Below, piece by piece: positions 41,991-49,749 of a DNA stretch of 64,000 bases. The notes under the pieces were generated by a model, which was not told the DNA's origin, searched no databases, and saw only the letters and a list, made by a program, of their open reading frames with translations. Each line of letters opens with the position of its first letter. Position 1 is the first letter of the stretch. The stretch comes from Embleya scabrispora DSM 41855 (GTDB lineage: Bacteria > Actinomycetota > Actinomycetes > Streptomycetales > Streptomycetaceae). The DNA is taken from the NCBI RefSeq assembly GCF_000372745.1, contig NZ_KB889689.1, positions 1-64,000 of the forward strand, read 5' to 3'. The position numbers were made by a program, and so were the translations under genes.

Positions 41991-42350
41991 TCAGCCCTGA
42001 GCGGCGATCTTGCGCTTGACCTCGTCCATGTCCAGCCCCTGCGCCTGCTTGATCAGGTCGACGAGTGCGGCCTCCGGGAGCGCGCCCGGCTGCGAGAACA
42101 CCACGACGCCGTCCCGGACCAGCATCACGGTCGGGATGGACTGGATCGAGAACGCCTGCGCGAGGTCGGTTTCCGCCTCGGTGTCCACCTTGGCGAACAC
42201 CACGTCGGGGGTCGCCTCCGAGACCTTTTCGAAGGTCGGCGCGAAGGACCGGCAGGGTCCGCACCACGACGCCCAGAAGTCGAGAACGGTCAGCCCGTCG
42301 CCGGATACGACCTCTTCGAAGTTCTCCTTGGTCAGTGCGACCGTGGCCAT
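41991..42350 (-). CDS. trxA: Thioredoxin
   Basis: 119 residues, classic size. The redox motif is WCGPC (Cys30, Cys33), with the cis-proline turn SIPTVML. ATG 42350 follows GGGAGG. It reduces protein disulfides in the cytoplasm together with thioredoxin reductase, which is not in this window. A textbook sigma-R promoter (42406-42431) predicts induction by thiol-oxidative stress. Confidence 0.96.
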   Translation of the reverse strand: MATVALTKENFEEVVSGDGLTVLDFWASWCGPCRSFAPTFEKVSEATPDVVFAKVDTEAETDLAQAFSIQSIPTVMLVRDGVVVFSQPGALPEAALVDLIKQAQGLDMDEVKRKIAAQG

Positions 42351-42405
42351 GCGTCCTCCCAAACGTTCGTGCCCCGTGGTGTCCGTGTGTCGGTACGTGG
42401 CTGAC

Positions 42406-42431
42406 AACAGGCACGGGGGCGCGGGCATTCC
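42406..42431 (-). promoter_or_regulatory. Sigma-R promoter of the thioredoxin gene
   Basis: On the minus strand GGAAT (42431-42427) and GTT (42408-42406) are separated by exactly 18 bp, the sigma-R consensus of Streptomyces, about 55 bp upstream of the thioredoxin start. Thioredoxin genes are established sigma-R targets. Confidence 0.88.
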
Positions 42432-42563
42432 TGGACTCCTTCCCCGGCTCGCCCGAGCGACTCCGCGACCGCGCCACGAGTCGGCGCCGGGTGGTCCGCG
42501 GCGGCCGGCGATTCGGCTGCGTACGCCCCGTGATCCCAACCGTCACACCGGCACCATAGGCTT

Positions 42564-42582
42564 GTTCGGACCGGTGCCGAAC
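42564..42582. promoter_or_regulatory. Dyad GTTCGG-N7-CCGAAC
   Basis: A 6-bp inverted repeat with an ACCGGTG centre lies 32 bp before the small gene at 42614. It is a possible operator; the regulator is unknown. Confidence 0.35.
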
Positions 42583-42613
42583 GCCGGTTACCGTGCAGCC
42601 GAGGAGTCCCGCC

Positions 42614-42874
42614 ATGCGCTACACCCGCCGCAGCGTCGTCAGTCTCGCCCCGGCCGAACCCGGCTGGGACGTCGAGGTGACCAAGGCCGGCGAAGAGGCC
42701 GTTCTGTGTCCCGTCATCGGCTGGGCCATCGTCGTGCTCGACACCAGCGCCGAGGGGCTGACCGAGACCGCGATCGAGCCGGCGTTCGTCTACGACGGCG
42801 CCGTGTACACGCCGGCCGAACTGGCGCACTCGATCGGTGAGCTGGACTACCAGATCATCGAACCCGAGGAGTGA
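42614..42874 (+). CDS. Small conserved protein, unknown function
   Basis: 86 residues; ATG 42614 with GAGGAG. The sequence is acidic, beta-strand-rich (VVSLAPAEPGWDVEV, CPVIGWAIVVLD, IEPAFVYDGAVYTPAEL) and lacks membrane segments. Composition and GC-rich third positions support coding. No family is recognised. It is divergent from the thioredoxin gene. Confidence 0.7.
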   Translation: MRYTRRSVVSLAPAEPGWDVEVTKAGEEAVLCPVIGWAIVVLDTSAEGLTETAIEPAFVYDGAVYTPAELAHSIGELDYQIIEPEE

Positions 42875-42923
42875 TCGTGCCGTGATCGGGCGCTGCTCGG
42901 TCATGGTCGGATCCCCTTCGCAT

Positions 42924-42953
42924 CGGCTCCCGTCGCGCGGTCGGCGGGAGCCG
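42924..42953. terminator. Hairpin between convergent genes
   Basis: CGGCTCCCG (42924-42932) and CGGGAGCCG (42945-42953) pair perfectly around 12 nt, between the small gene (stop 42874) and the DMT transporter stop at 42986. Confidence 0.7.
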
Positions 42954-42985
42954 TCGGCATGTATTCGGGTCGCCCGGCGCCCCGC

Positions 42986-43837
42986 TCACCGGGCGATCTC
43001 CGGGGCCTGTTCGGTCTCGCCCTCGGCGAACCGGGAGAGGGCGATCGCGCCGGCCACGGCCAGGACGAAGCCGGTCAGCGCGAGCGGTCCGTACGGGCCG
43101 GGGCGGCTGTGGTCGCCGAGGAAGAGCAGGCCGACTCCGGCGGGCAGTACGGTCTCGCCGACCACCAGCGCGGCGGCCACCGAGGTCACCACGCCGCCTT
43201 GGAGCGCGACCGTGTACAGCAGGAAGGTCAGCGCGGCGCCGAGGAGCAGCGTGTAGGCGGCGGGGTCGCGGATCAGCGCGGACGGGGACAGGTCGGTGAG
43301 CACGCGCGTGGCCAGTGCGATCAAGCCGAATCCGAGTCCGGAGAGCAGGCCGAGCAGGCGTGAGCGCCATGGCTCGTCCGTCCGCGCACAGCCCCACCCG
43401 GCCAGGCCGAGCAGGGCCACGCAGCCCAGGAGCGACCAGCGGAACGCGGCGTGGGTGTGGGCGGGCCCCTCGTGCCCCGCGGAGACGCCGAGCAGGGCCA
43501 GGCCCGCGCAGACGGCGGCGACCGCGCCCCAATCGCGAGCGTGCAGCCGGGCGCCCAGGACCGGGACGGCCAACACCGCGGTGACCGCGAGGTTGGCCGA
43601 CTGGGCGGCCTCGACGGCGAAGATGGGCAGCTCGCGCAGCGCGACGAACTGGCAGACGTACCCGGCCAGATCGAGTCCGGTGCCGAGTGCGAAGGGCCAT
43701 TGACCCAGGGCCCGGACCAAGACCCTGGGGTCGAGCCCGCTCGCGCTCGCGGTGCGCCGCGCGCCCAGGGCCTGGAGCACCGTCGCGACGCCGTAACAGA
43801 GCGCGGCGGCCAGTGCCGCGAGCACGGAGAACAACAC
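42986..43837 (-). CDS. DMT-superfamily (EamA-like) membrane transporter
   Basis: 283 residues with about nine or ten hydrophobic helices: LFSVLAALAAALCYGVATVLQALGARR at the start, REL/PIFAVEAAQSANLAVTAVLAVPVLG in the centre, and GVVTSVAAALVVGETVLPAGVGLLFLGD near the end, as in drug/metabolite exporters. GTG 43837 is chosen because hydrophobic homology begins there; the ribosome site is weak. Substrate unknown. Confidence 0.82.
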   Translation of the reverse strand: MLFSVLAALAAALCYGVATVLQALGARRTASASGLDPRVLVRALGQWPFALGTGLDLAGYVCQFVALRELPIFAVEAAQSANLAVTAVLAVPVLGARLHARDWGAVAAVCAGLALLGVSAGHEGPAHTHAAFRWSLLGCVALLGLAGWGCARTDEPWRSRLLGLLSGLGFGLIALATRVLTDLSPSALIRDPAAYTLLLGAALTFLLYTVALQGGVVTSVAAALVVGETVLPAGVGLLFLGDHSRPGPYGPLALTGFVLAVAGAIALSRFAEGETEQAPEIAR

Positions 43838-43965
43838 GATTCGACGGTATGCGCCGCCGACGCCGCGGCGGCGCAGGACGGGTGGGGCGAAGGGGTGACT
43901 CGGCGCGATGCCGGCGCCCGGGACGAACTGCCGGTCCGGCCCGCCGGGTTGGCCGAATCGGCGGA

Positions 43966-44778
43966 TCAGCGCAGTTCGGCCGCCACCGCGTCGTTCAGCA
44001 CCGGCCACACCTCGGCGGCCCACGGCCCGAACTCGCGGTCGGTCAGGCACACACAGGCCGCGTCCAGCTCCGGGTCCACCCACAGGAACGTGCCGCACGC
44101 GCCGAAGTGGCCATAGGTCGCGGGCGAGTTGGTGGTCCCGGTCCAGTGCGGCGACTTGGTGCCGCGGATCTCGAAGCCCAGTCCCCAGTCGTTGGGCCGT
44201 CGGGTGCCGTAGCCCGGCAGCACGCCGTCCAGGCCGGGGAAGACCACGCTGGTGGCCTCGCGCACGGTCTCCGGTGCGAGCAGGCGCGGCGCGAGCAGCT
44301 CGGCGGCGAATCGGCTCAGGTCGCGCACGGTGGACACGCCGCCGGCCGCGGGGGAGTCGCCGATCGTGGTCTCGGTCATGCCCAGCGGCGCGAAGACCGC
44401 CTGGCGTACGTACTCGCCGAACGGGATGTCGCACGCCTTCTCGATGGTGGCCCCGAGCAGGTTGAAGCCGGTGTTCGAGTAGATCCGCTTGCGGCCGGGC
44501 CCGGCCAGCACCCGGTCCTCGTCGAAGGCCAGACCCGAGGTGTGCGCCTGGAGGTGGCGGATCGTGGATCCGGGCGGCCCCGCCGCGTCCCCGGGCTCGA
44601 TGGCGCCCTCCTCGATCGCGGCGAGCGCCGCGTACGCGGTGAGCAACTTGGTCACCGAGGCGAGTCGGAACGGCTCGTCCACCGGGCCGTGCTCGCCCTT
44701 GACCACCCCGTCCCGGGTGATCACGGCGGCAGCGGCCTTCCCGACGGGCCAGGTGTCGATCATGCGCAGGCTGTTCAC
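43966..44778 (-). CDS. Serine beta-lactamase-like hydrolase
   Basis: 270 residues, without a signal peptide, so cytosolic. Active-site motifs of the class C beta-lactamase/esterase family are present: Ser41-x-x-Lys44 in LASVTK, the Tyr motif IYSNTGFNLLG and GHFGACGTF in place of KTG. Such proteins are often esterases or D-aminopeptidases rather than resistance enzymes. Start GTG 44778. The LMW-phosphatase-like gene lies 11 bp upstream, so the two are probably co-transcribed. Confidence 0.9.
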   Translation of the reverse strand: MNSLRMIDTWPVGKAAAAVITRDGVVKGEHGPVDEPFRLASVTKLLTAYAALAAIEEGAIEPGDAAGPPGSTIRHLQAHTSGLAFDEDRVLAGPGRKRIYSNTGFNLLGATIEKACDIPFGEYVRQAVFAPLGMTETTIGDSPAAGGVSTVRDLSRFAAELLAPRLLAPETVREATSVVFPGLDGVLPGYGTRRPNDWGLGFEIRGTKSPHWTGTTNSPATYGHFGACGTFLWVDPELDAACVCLTDREFGPWAAEVWPVLNDAVAAELR

Positions 44779-44789
44779 GGGAGTCGAGC

Positions 44790-45260
44790 CTACGGTGAGG
44801 GTATACGGGTGCCCAACCGAGGGAGTGGATCACGCATCGGCGCGGCCGGTTCGTGCGCACACGGGACGAAATCGGCGCGGTCGAGCCGGTGGGCCAGGGG
44901 TTCGTCGGTGGGGCCGGCGGCGGGCAGGTCGCGGACGAGGCGTTTGAGCGTCGCGGTCCGGGCGGCGCCGTGCGGGTGGTGTCGGCGGATGTACCGGATG
45001 TGCTGGTACCCCTGGGCGATCACCAGGTCGGCGGCGGCCACGTGCCCGTCGGTCGGCTGGGTGCTGCGGTGGTGGGGTGCCTGTAGACCGAGTTCCGCGA
45101 GGGCGCTGCGGGTGCGCCAACTGATCGGCAGGCCCTCGACCACGAAGGTGCCGGCCGTGGCCACCGGCCGATCGGGCCGGGCGATTCGGGCCGGCTCGCC
45201 CGCGATCACCGCGCGGGTGGCGTTGCCGGTGCACACGAACAGGAGCGAGGTCGTCCGCAC
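44790..45260 (-). CDS. Low-molecular-weight protein-tyrosine-phosphatase-like protein
   Basis: 156 residues. The P-loop CTGNATR (Cys10 to Arg16) at the end of the first strand fits the C-x5-R motif of LMW-PTP/arsenate reductase folds, followed by AADLVIAQ. The usual CLGNICRS is altered (Ala follows Arg), and the DP acid near the C-terminus is only weakly matched. GTG 45260 start. It likely acts on phosphotyrosine or is a divergent member. Confidence 0.78.
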   Translation of the reverse strand: MRTTSLLFVCTGNATRAVIAGEPARIARPDRPVATAGTFVVEGLPISWRTRSALAELGLQAPHHRSTQPTDGHVAAADLVIAQGYQHIRYIRRHHPHGAARTATLKRLVRDLPAAGPTDEPLAHRLDRADFVPCAHEPAAPMRDPLPRLGTRIPSP

Positions 45261-45377
45261 ATCATGGCCCCGTCGACGGGGCGGCCGGCTTCCGGGCGGT
45301 TACCGCCGTTTCCGGGTTGCTTCCGGGCCGGCGGTGCCGGTGGGGTTCGTGGTGTCCTCGGGGCCGGCGGGTTCCGG

Positions 45378-45881
45378 TCAGGGGGTTTCGGCCGGGTCCG
45401 TTTCCGGCGGTCCGGTGGGCGGGCGGCCCGGGCCGTCCCGTTGTCCCCAGTCCCGGCCGGTCAGCTCGCATCCGGCGCTGCCGTCGCAGAACGGTGCGTT
45501 GCCGGTCGCGCCGCAGCGGCACATCGCCGCCCGGGTCTCGTGCAGGTGGGCGCCATCGGTAGTGGTGATCCGGATGTGGCCGTGCAGCACCAGCGGGCCG
45601 GCGGCGACGACGTGCACCCGGGTGGGGTGAACCGGCGTCTCCGGCGGCCCGCCGGTGAGGGTGTAGTGCAGCGCGCCGCTGGGGCAGCGCCGGATCACGT
45701 CCGCGACCTGCTCGGCCGGAGCCCGCGCCGGGTCGATCCAGGGCCGCCGGTCGGTGTCGAAGACCTCGGGCAGGCCGCGTACGCACTCCTGCGAGTGAAG
45801 GCATCGTTTGCCGTCGAAGGTGACGACGATGTCTTCGGCCGGATACGCCTTGCCTCGGTCGGGACCTGGGGCGGTACTCAT
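45378..45881 (-). CDS. Ferredoxin-CDGSH fusion iron-sulfur protein
   Basis: 167 residues; ATG 45881 (TTG 45890 possible). The N-terminal half is a Fer4-type mono-cluster ferredoxin (CLHSQEC ... RRCPSGAL). The C-terminal half has the CDGSH zinc-finger-like layout CRCGATGNAPFCDGS, but the histidine ligand that normally follows CDGS is Ala. Fusions of these two modules occur in actinomycetes as small electron carriers. The missing His suggests an altered or absent second cluster. Confidence 0.85.
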   Translation of the reverse strand: MSTAPGPDRGKAYPAEDIVVTFDGKRCLHSQECVRGLPEVFDTDRRPWIDPARAPAEQVADVIRRCPSGALHYTLTGGPPETPVHPTRVHVVAAGPLVLHGHIRITTTDGAHLHETRAAMCRCGATGNAPFCDGSAGCELTGRDWGQRDGPGRPPTGPPETDPAETP

Positions 45882-45930
45882 GTGAATCAACTCGGATCGG
45901 ATCTGATCGAGGCCGGGACCGCTCGTCGGG

Positions 45931-46236
45931 TCAGTCCGTGACCTTGCTCGGCGGGGCGTCGTAGACGAGGTCGAAGTAGTCGGGGTGCTTGCCGATCCAC
46001 GCCTTGACGAACGGGCACAGCGGCAGGACCTTGCGCTCGCCGGCGCGCACCCGATCGAGCGCTCCGCGGATGAGTGCGCCGCCGACGCCCTTGCCCTCGA
46101 ATCTCGGGTCCACCTCGGTGTGGGTGAACACGATCAGGGTGTCGGTGGTCATGTACTCGGCGAAGCCGGCCGGATCGCCGTCGACCCGGGCCTCGAAGCG
46201 GTTCCGCGCGGGAATGTCCTCGACCGCGATGTCCAT
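45931..46236 (-). CDS. Small GNAT-family N-acetyltransferase (YidJ-like)
   Basis: 101 residues, the size of the minimal GNAT (Gcn5-like) subgroup. The acetyl-CoA loop VDPRFEGKGVGGALIRGALDRVRAGE and the CPFVKAWIGKHPDYFDLV tail are characteristic. ATG 46236 with AAGGGG. Substrate unknown; members of this subgroup acetylate small amines or proteins. Confidence 0.9.
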   Translation of the reverse strand: MDIAVEDIPARNRFEARVDGDPAGFAEYMTTDTLIVFTHTEVDPRFEGKGVGGALIRGALDRVRAGERKVLPLCPFVKAWIGKHPDYFDLVYDAPPSKVTD

Positions 46237-46456
46237 GTGATCCCCTTGAATCGGTGTGAAGTCGGCCATCGCCGACCCGACACTCTCTCGTATCCATTCG
46301 AACGCAAACCGGGGTGGGTCGCGACCCAGGCCCGTGCCCGCCACGGCTCGACTCGAATGATCGTTCATTCCCCGTCCCGCCGTTGACCTCGCGAGCGACC
46401 TGGGAGAGCATGCGCAGATCTGACGCATCGTCACATTCGCCGAGGAGGCACCACCC

Positions 46457-47278
46457 ATGCTCGATCCCGAACCCCTCGCCGGTCAGGTCGCGGTCGTCAC
46501 CGGCGGCGGCGCGGGCATCGGCGGCGGGGTCTCCCGGCTGCTGGCCCGCGCGGGGGCGCTGGTGCTGTTGAACGACATCGACGCGGACTGGGCCGAGCAG
46601 GCCCGGGCGGACATCGAGGCGGCCGGCGGCCGGGCGGAGGTGGTGCTCGGCGACATCCGCGAGTCGGCCACCGTGGCCCGGCTGCGCGACGCCGCGCTGG
46701 CGGCGGGCGGCGCGGACGTACTCGTGAACAACGTCGGTGACTATCGGCCCTCGACCACCTTCCTGCGCAGCACGGAGGAGGAGTGGCGGGCGCTGCACGC
46801 GATCAACTTCGAGCATGTGTTGCGCGTCACGCACGCGGTGTTGCCGCAGATGATCGAGCGCGGCTCCGGCAGCATCGTGAACGTGTCCACGGTCGAGGCG
46901 CTGCGTGGCATTCCGGGCTGCCCGGTCTACTCCGCCTACAACGCGGCGATCATCGCGTTCACGAAGAGCCTCGCGGTGGACGTGGCGCGCAAGGGGGTCC
47001 GGGTCAACGCGATCGCGCCGGACATGGCGAACACGCCGCAGACGACGTACGAGGCGAAATTGCGTGATCGCGACCCCGCGCTGATCGGTTCGTGGGTGCC
47101 GATGGCGAGATTCGGCGAACCCGAGGACTACGCGAAGGTTGTGCTCTTCCTGGCGAGTGCCGCATCGTCGTATGTGACGGGCCACCTGATCCCGGTGGAC
47201 GGCGGTACGACGGCCGCGAGCGGTTGGTATGGCAAGGCGGACGGTCGTGGTTGGACCAACCTGCCGGATGGTGCGTGA
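46457..47278 (+). CDS. Short-chain dehydrogenase-like protein lacking catalytic Lys
   Basis: 273 residues, classical SDR length. NAD(P) loop TGGGAGIGGG (17-26), NNVGD in place of NNAG, and Ser in NVSTVEA are present, but the YxxxK motif reads YSAYN (in VYSAYNAAIIAFTK), so Lys is replaced by Asn. C-terminal GHLIPVDGGT is normal. Activity may be lost or altered. ATG 46457 follows GAGGAGG. A stand-alone gene. Confidence 0.88.
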   Translation: MLDPEPLAGQVAVVTGGGAGIGGGVSRLLARAGALVLLNDIDADWAEQARADIEAAGGRAEVVLGDIRESATVARLRDAALAAGGADVLVNNVGDYRPSTTFLRSTEEEWRALHAINFEHVLRVTHAVLPQMIERGSGSIVNVSTVEALRGIPGCPVYSAYNAAIIAFTKSLAVDVARKGVRVNAIAPDMANTPQTTYEAKLRDRDPALIGSWVPMARFGEPEDYAKVVLFLASAASSYVTGHLIPVDGGTTAASGWYGKADGRGWTNLPDGA

Positions 47279-47316
47279 GCGGCATTTCGTAGGGTGTCCG
47301 CTTGTTGTTCGGGTCG

Positions 47317-47342
47317 GGAACCGGGCAGGTGTCCCAATCGTC
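47317..47342 (+). promoter_or_regulatory. Possible ECF-sigma promoter
   Basis: GGAAC (47317-47321) and CGTC (47339-47342) are 17 bp apart, as in many ECF-type promoters, about 130 bp upstream of the Mrr-like gene. No further support. Confidence 0.3.
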
Positions 47343-47471
47343 GGGACAGCAGTAGGGGAACGATGGCGTGGCCGGCCGAGTCGGTCGCGCCGATCGGATC
47401 GGGACAGCGTGAACGACACGAGCACGATCACGAGTACGACCGGCCAAAGCGTCACCGGGGGGACGACGGAC

Positions 47472-48122
47472 ATGGCACGTACGACGGTGAGGGCCTACCT
47501 GAATCTGGCCATTCTGGTCGCCGGGCTCGAACTGCTCGCCGTCGGCATCTGGTTCGTCCTCGAGGGCATCCGGGTCGACCAGTCCGACGGCATGATGGTG
47601 GTCTACGTCTGCGCCGCGGCGGTGCTCGGTTCGGCGATCTGGCTGGGCGGATATCGACCCAGGGCCGAGGAGTGGACGGAACACTGCGACGACACCGCGC
47701 TGCGGGACGCGAAGGCGCGGCTCGACCGGATGGACCCGGCTCGGCTGGCCGAGCACGTGGCGGACCTGTGCGAGCGGGACGGGCTGGCCGAGGTGGAGAC
47801 GGTGCGTGTCGTCGAGGACGCGTACGCGGTGGACATCCACGCCAGGCGCGGCGACGGGACGTCGGCGGTGGTGCGGTGTCGCAGCGCGGAGGGGCCGGGG
47901 CCGGTGGCGGGGGGTGTGGTCGAGGACTTCGTGTCGGCGCTGGCCGTTGACACGGATGCGAATGAAGACCGGTCGGGGGCGTTGTTGCTCGCGACGACGG
48001 CCGGGTGCTTCTCCGCCAAGGCGGCGGCGCTTGCGGCCTCCGCCGGGGTGGTGTTGTTGGACCGGTCGGCACTGGCGCACTGGGAGTGCGACAAGGAGGT
48101 GCCGGCGCCTCTGGCCGCGTAG
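47472..48122 (+). CDS. Mrr-like nuclease-fold membrane protein
   Basis: 216 residues from ATG 47472 (GGGGGG at 9 nt); GTG 47409 would add 21 residues. Two TMs (about 9-30 and 40-58) precede a domain resembling the Mrr_cat PD-(D/E)xK fold: VEDAYAVDIHARRGDGTSAVVRCRS and LLATTAGCFSAKAAALAASAGVVLLDRSALAHW. The catalytic QxK is RCR, so nuclease activity is doubtful. Membrane-tethered Mrr-like proteins are common in streptomycetes with unknown role. Confidence 0.72.
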   Translation: MARTTVRAYLNLAILVAGLELLAVGIWFVLEGIRVDQSDGMMVVYVCAAAVLGSAIWLGGYRPRAEEWTEHCDDTALRDAKARLDRMDPARLAEHVADLCERDGLAEVETVRVVEDAYAVDIHARRGDGTSAVVRCRSAEGPGPVAGGVVEDFVSALAVDTDANEDRSGALLLATTAGCFSAKAAALAASAGVVLLDRSALAHWECDKEVPAPLAA

Positions 48123-48226
48123 CCGGGGTCGGCCTCAAGCGCCGGCCAGGCCGGATTGGGCTTGGCCGGCGTTGGGCGTTGGGGTGGCCTCGGGTGCCGG
48201 TCGGGGTGGGGTTCCGGTTGGTGGGG

Positions 48227-48439
48227 TCAGCCGCAGCAGCCTCCGCCGCAGCAGCCTCCGCCGCCACCGCCGGTGGGGCGAGGGGCGGCGGCGGCGCCGG
48301 TTACCGCGACTGTGGACAGGAGCTTCGTGGTGTCGTCGTGACCGTCCGGGCACGTGGCCGGGTCGTTGGCCGCGGACATCGGGCGGTTGAGTTCGAACGT
48401 GAGTCCGCAGGCGCGGCAGCGGTAGTCGTAGCGAGGCAT
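48227..48439 (-). CDS. FmdB-family zinc-ribbon protein
   Basis: 70 residues. MPRYDYRCRACGLTFE with CRAC and CPDGH ligands is the FmdB zinc-ribbon signature. A Gly/Cys-rich tail (GGGGGCCGGGCCG) ends the protein and could bind extra metal. ATG 48439. FmdB proteins are presumed regulators; no direct target here. Confidence 0.9.
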   Translation of the reverse strand: MPRYDYRCRACGLTFELNRPMSAANDPATCPDGHDDTTKLLSTVAVTGAAAAPRPTGGGGGGCCGGGCCG

Positions 48440-48460
48440 GGTGCTCAGGTTAGTCGGCCG

Positions 48461-48781
48461 TCAGGCCCTCGGGCCGGTGCTCTGGACGACCTCGAAGGAC
48501 CACAGGGCCGAGTCGGTGGACGCCGGCTTCGGCCGCTCGGCGCCGTCGCCCTGCGCGTGGGCGGCCTTCATGTTTCCGTCCATCCACGCCTGGAAGTCGG
48601 CCTCGCTGCGCCAGCGCGTGTACACGAGGTACTGGTCGGTGCCCTCCACCGGACGCAGCAACTCGAACCACTCGAAGCCGTCCTGCGAGTCCACCATCCC
48701 GGCGCGCGACGCGAATCGCTGCTCCAGGGTCTCCCGCATCTCGGCGGGCACGGTCAGCGCGTTGATCTTCACCACAGACAT
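48461..48781 (-). CDS. MhuD-like heme-degrading monooxygenase (ABM fold)
   Basis: 106 residues, the size of the antibiotic-biosynthesis-monooxygenase/IsdG fold. Alignment by eye to mycobacterial MhuD keeps the MSVVKINAL start, and the three functional residues fall at the same numbers: Asn7, Trp66 (FQAW) and heme-ligating His75 (AAHAQG). It would cleave heme without classical CO release to liberate iron. ATG 48781. No iron-transport genes are adjacent. Confidence 0.88.
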   Translation of the reverse strand: MSVVKINALTVPAEMRETLEQRFASRAGMVDSQDGFEWFELLRPVEGTDQYLVYTRWRSEADFQAWMDGNMKAAHAQGDGAERPKPASTDSALWSFEVVQSTGPRA

Positions 48782-48840
48782 GGGCCCAGTCTGCCCGATG
48801 CCCGCCGTACCGCGGTCACCAACACGGGCCCGGTCCGGAG

Positions 48841-48874
48841 GACGCCCTTGGTCGATGTAACGACCAGGGCGCCC
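48841..48874 (-). terminator. Hairpin downstream of the 48950 gene
   Basis: GACGCCCTTGGTCG (48841-48854) and CGACCAGGGCGCCC (48861-48874) pair with one bulge around ATGTAA. It lies about 75 bp past the stop of the minus-strand membrane-anchored protein. Confidence 0.6.
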
Positions 48875-48949
48875 TCCGCGGCGTCCGGTCTCAGACCGCC
48901 TTGATGGCCCCGATCAGGGCCGACCCATCACCGGGGCGTCGCCCGACAC

Positions 48950-49537
48950 CTATTCCCAGACGGTGGCGTTGAAGGTGAGGGCGGTGCGGGTGGGCACGCT
49001 GGTGATGCGCAGGTAGGCGGTGCGGCCTTCGTCGGTCTGGAGGCATACGCGCATGCCCTGGGCGAGTTCCCCGCTGGTGTAGCTGCCGCGTTTGGCGATG
49101 GCCTGGTTGCAGTCGTCCCGGGTCGGGTCGGGGCCTTCGGGCGAAACGATCGCCACGACGTTGCCGGAACGTGGCGGGCCGAGTGTCAGGTCCGGGAGAT
49201 TGAAGCCGACCGTCGCGTCGGCGCCCTTGTTCCCGGGTTGGGGAATCGGCGACGGACTGTCCAGATCGATGTAGTACGCGTCCGGATTGAGCGTGAGCTT
49301 CTTCGGTCCGAACAGCACCTTCGCGGACTGATTCGCCGTAGGCGAGTTGGTGGAGTCGGAGGCGGGTGCGGGCTTCCCGCCGGGCGAGGCGGCGGGCGCC
49401 GAGGTACCGGTGCCCGTCGACTGCGCCTTGTCGCCGTCGGAATCGGAGTTCGTGGCCAGTTGGATCGACACCAGGATCCCGGCTACGGGGACCACGATCC
49501 CGACCACCCACCAGGCCCATCTCGGCTGATCGCTCAC
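48950..49537 (-). CDS. Membrane-anchored extracytoplasmic protein, unknown
   Basis: 195 residues from GTG 49537, with GGGGGAG upstream; ATG 49558 would add seven. One N-terminal TM (WAWWVVGIVVPVAGILVSIQLA) is followed by a Ser/Thr/Pro/Ala linker and a beta-rich domain with two cysteines (DDCNQA, RVCLQTDEG) that may form a disulfide. No family recognised; similar proteins recur in Streptomyces. Confidence 0.75.
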   Translation of the reverse strand: MSDQPRWAWWVVGIVVPVAGILVSIQLATNSDSDGDKAQSTGTGTSAPAASPGGKPAPASDSTNSPTANQSAKVLFGPKKLTLNPDAYYIDLDSPSPIPQPGNKGADATVGFNLPDLTLGPPRSGNVVAIVSPEGPDPTRDDCNQAIAKRGSYTSGELAQGMRVCLQTDEGRTAYLRITSVPTRTALTFNATVWE

Positions 49538-49687
49538 AACACTCCCCCGCACAGACATTGTTTCAGCCCCACGAGGCTACAAGCCGCCTCGCGCGGTGTC
49601 TTCGGTGCGCGGGCGGTCGTCCGGGACGACCGGCGACACGGGGGCGTTGCCCCGAGCCCGCGGTCCGCCCGACAGGACACATACCGG

Positions 49688-49729
49688 GACGGCCCCCGGG
49701 CGCGGGGTGGGCAGCGCTCGGGGGCCGTC
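49688..49729 (-). terminator. Terminator of the collagenase gene
   Basis: 16-bp arms 49688-49703 and 49714-49729 with one G-U pair and a 10-nt loop, 21 bp beyond the collagenase stop on the minus strand. Confidence 0.8.
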
Positions 49730-49749
49730 GTTCGAGGGGTGGGTAGGCG

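Noticed and set aside
41624..42019. 131-codon frame after PrsW
   Set aside because: It runs into the thioredoxin gene antisense and through its terminator, and lacks a ribosome site and a domain.
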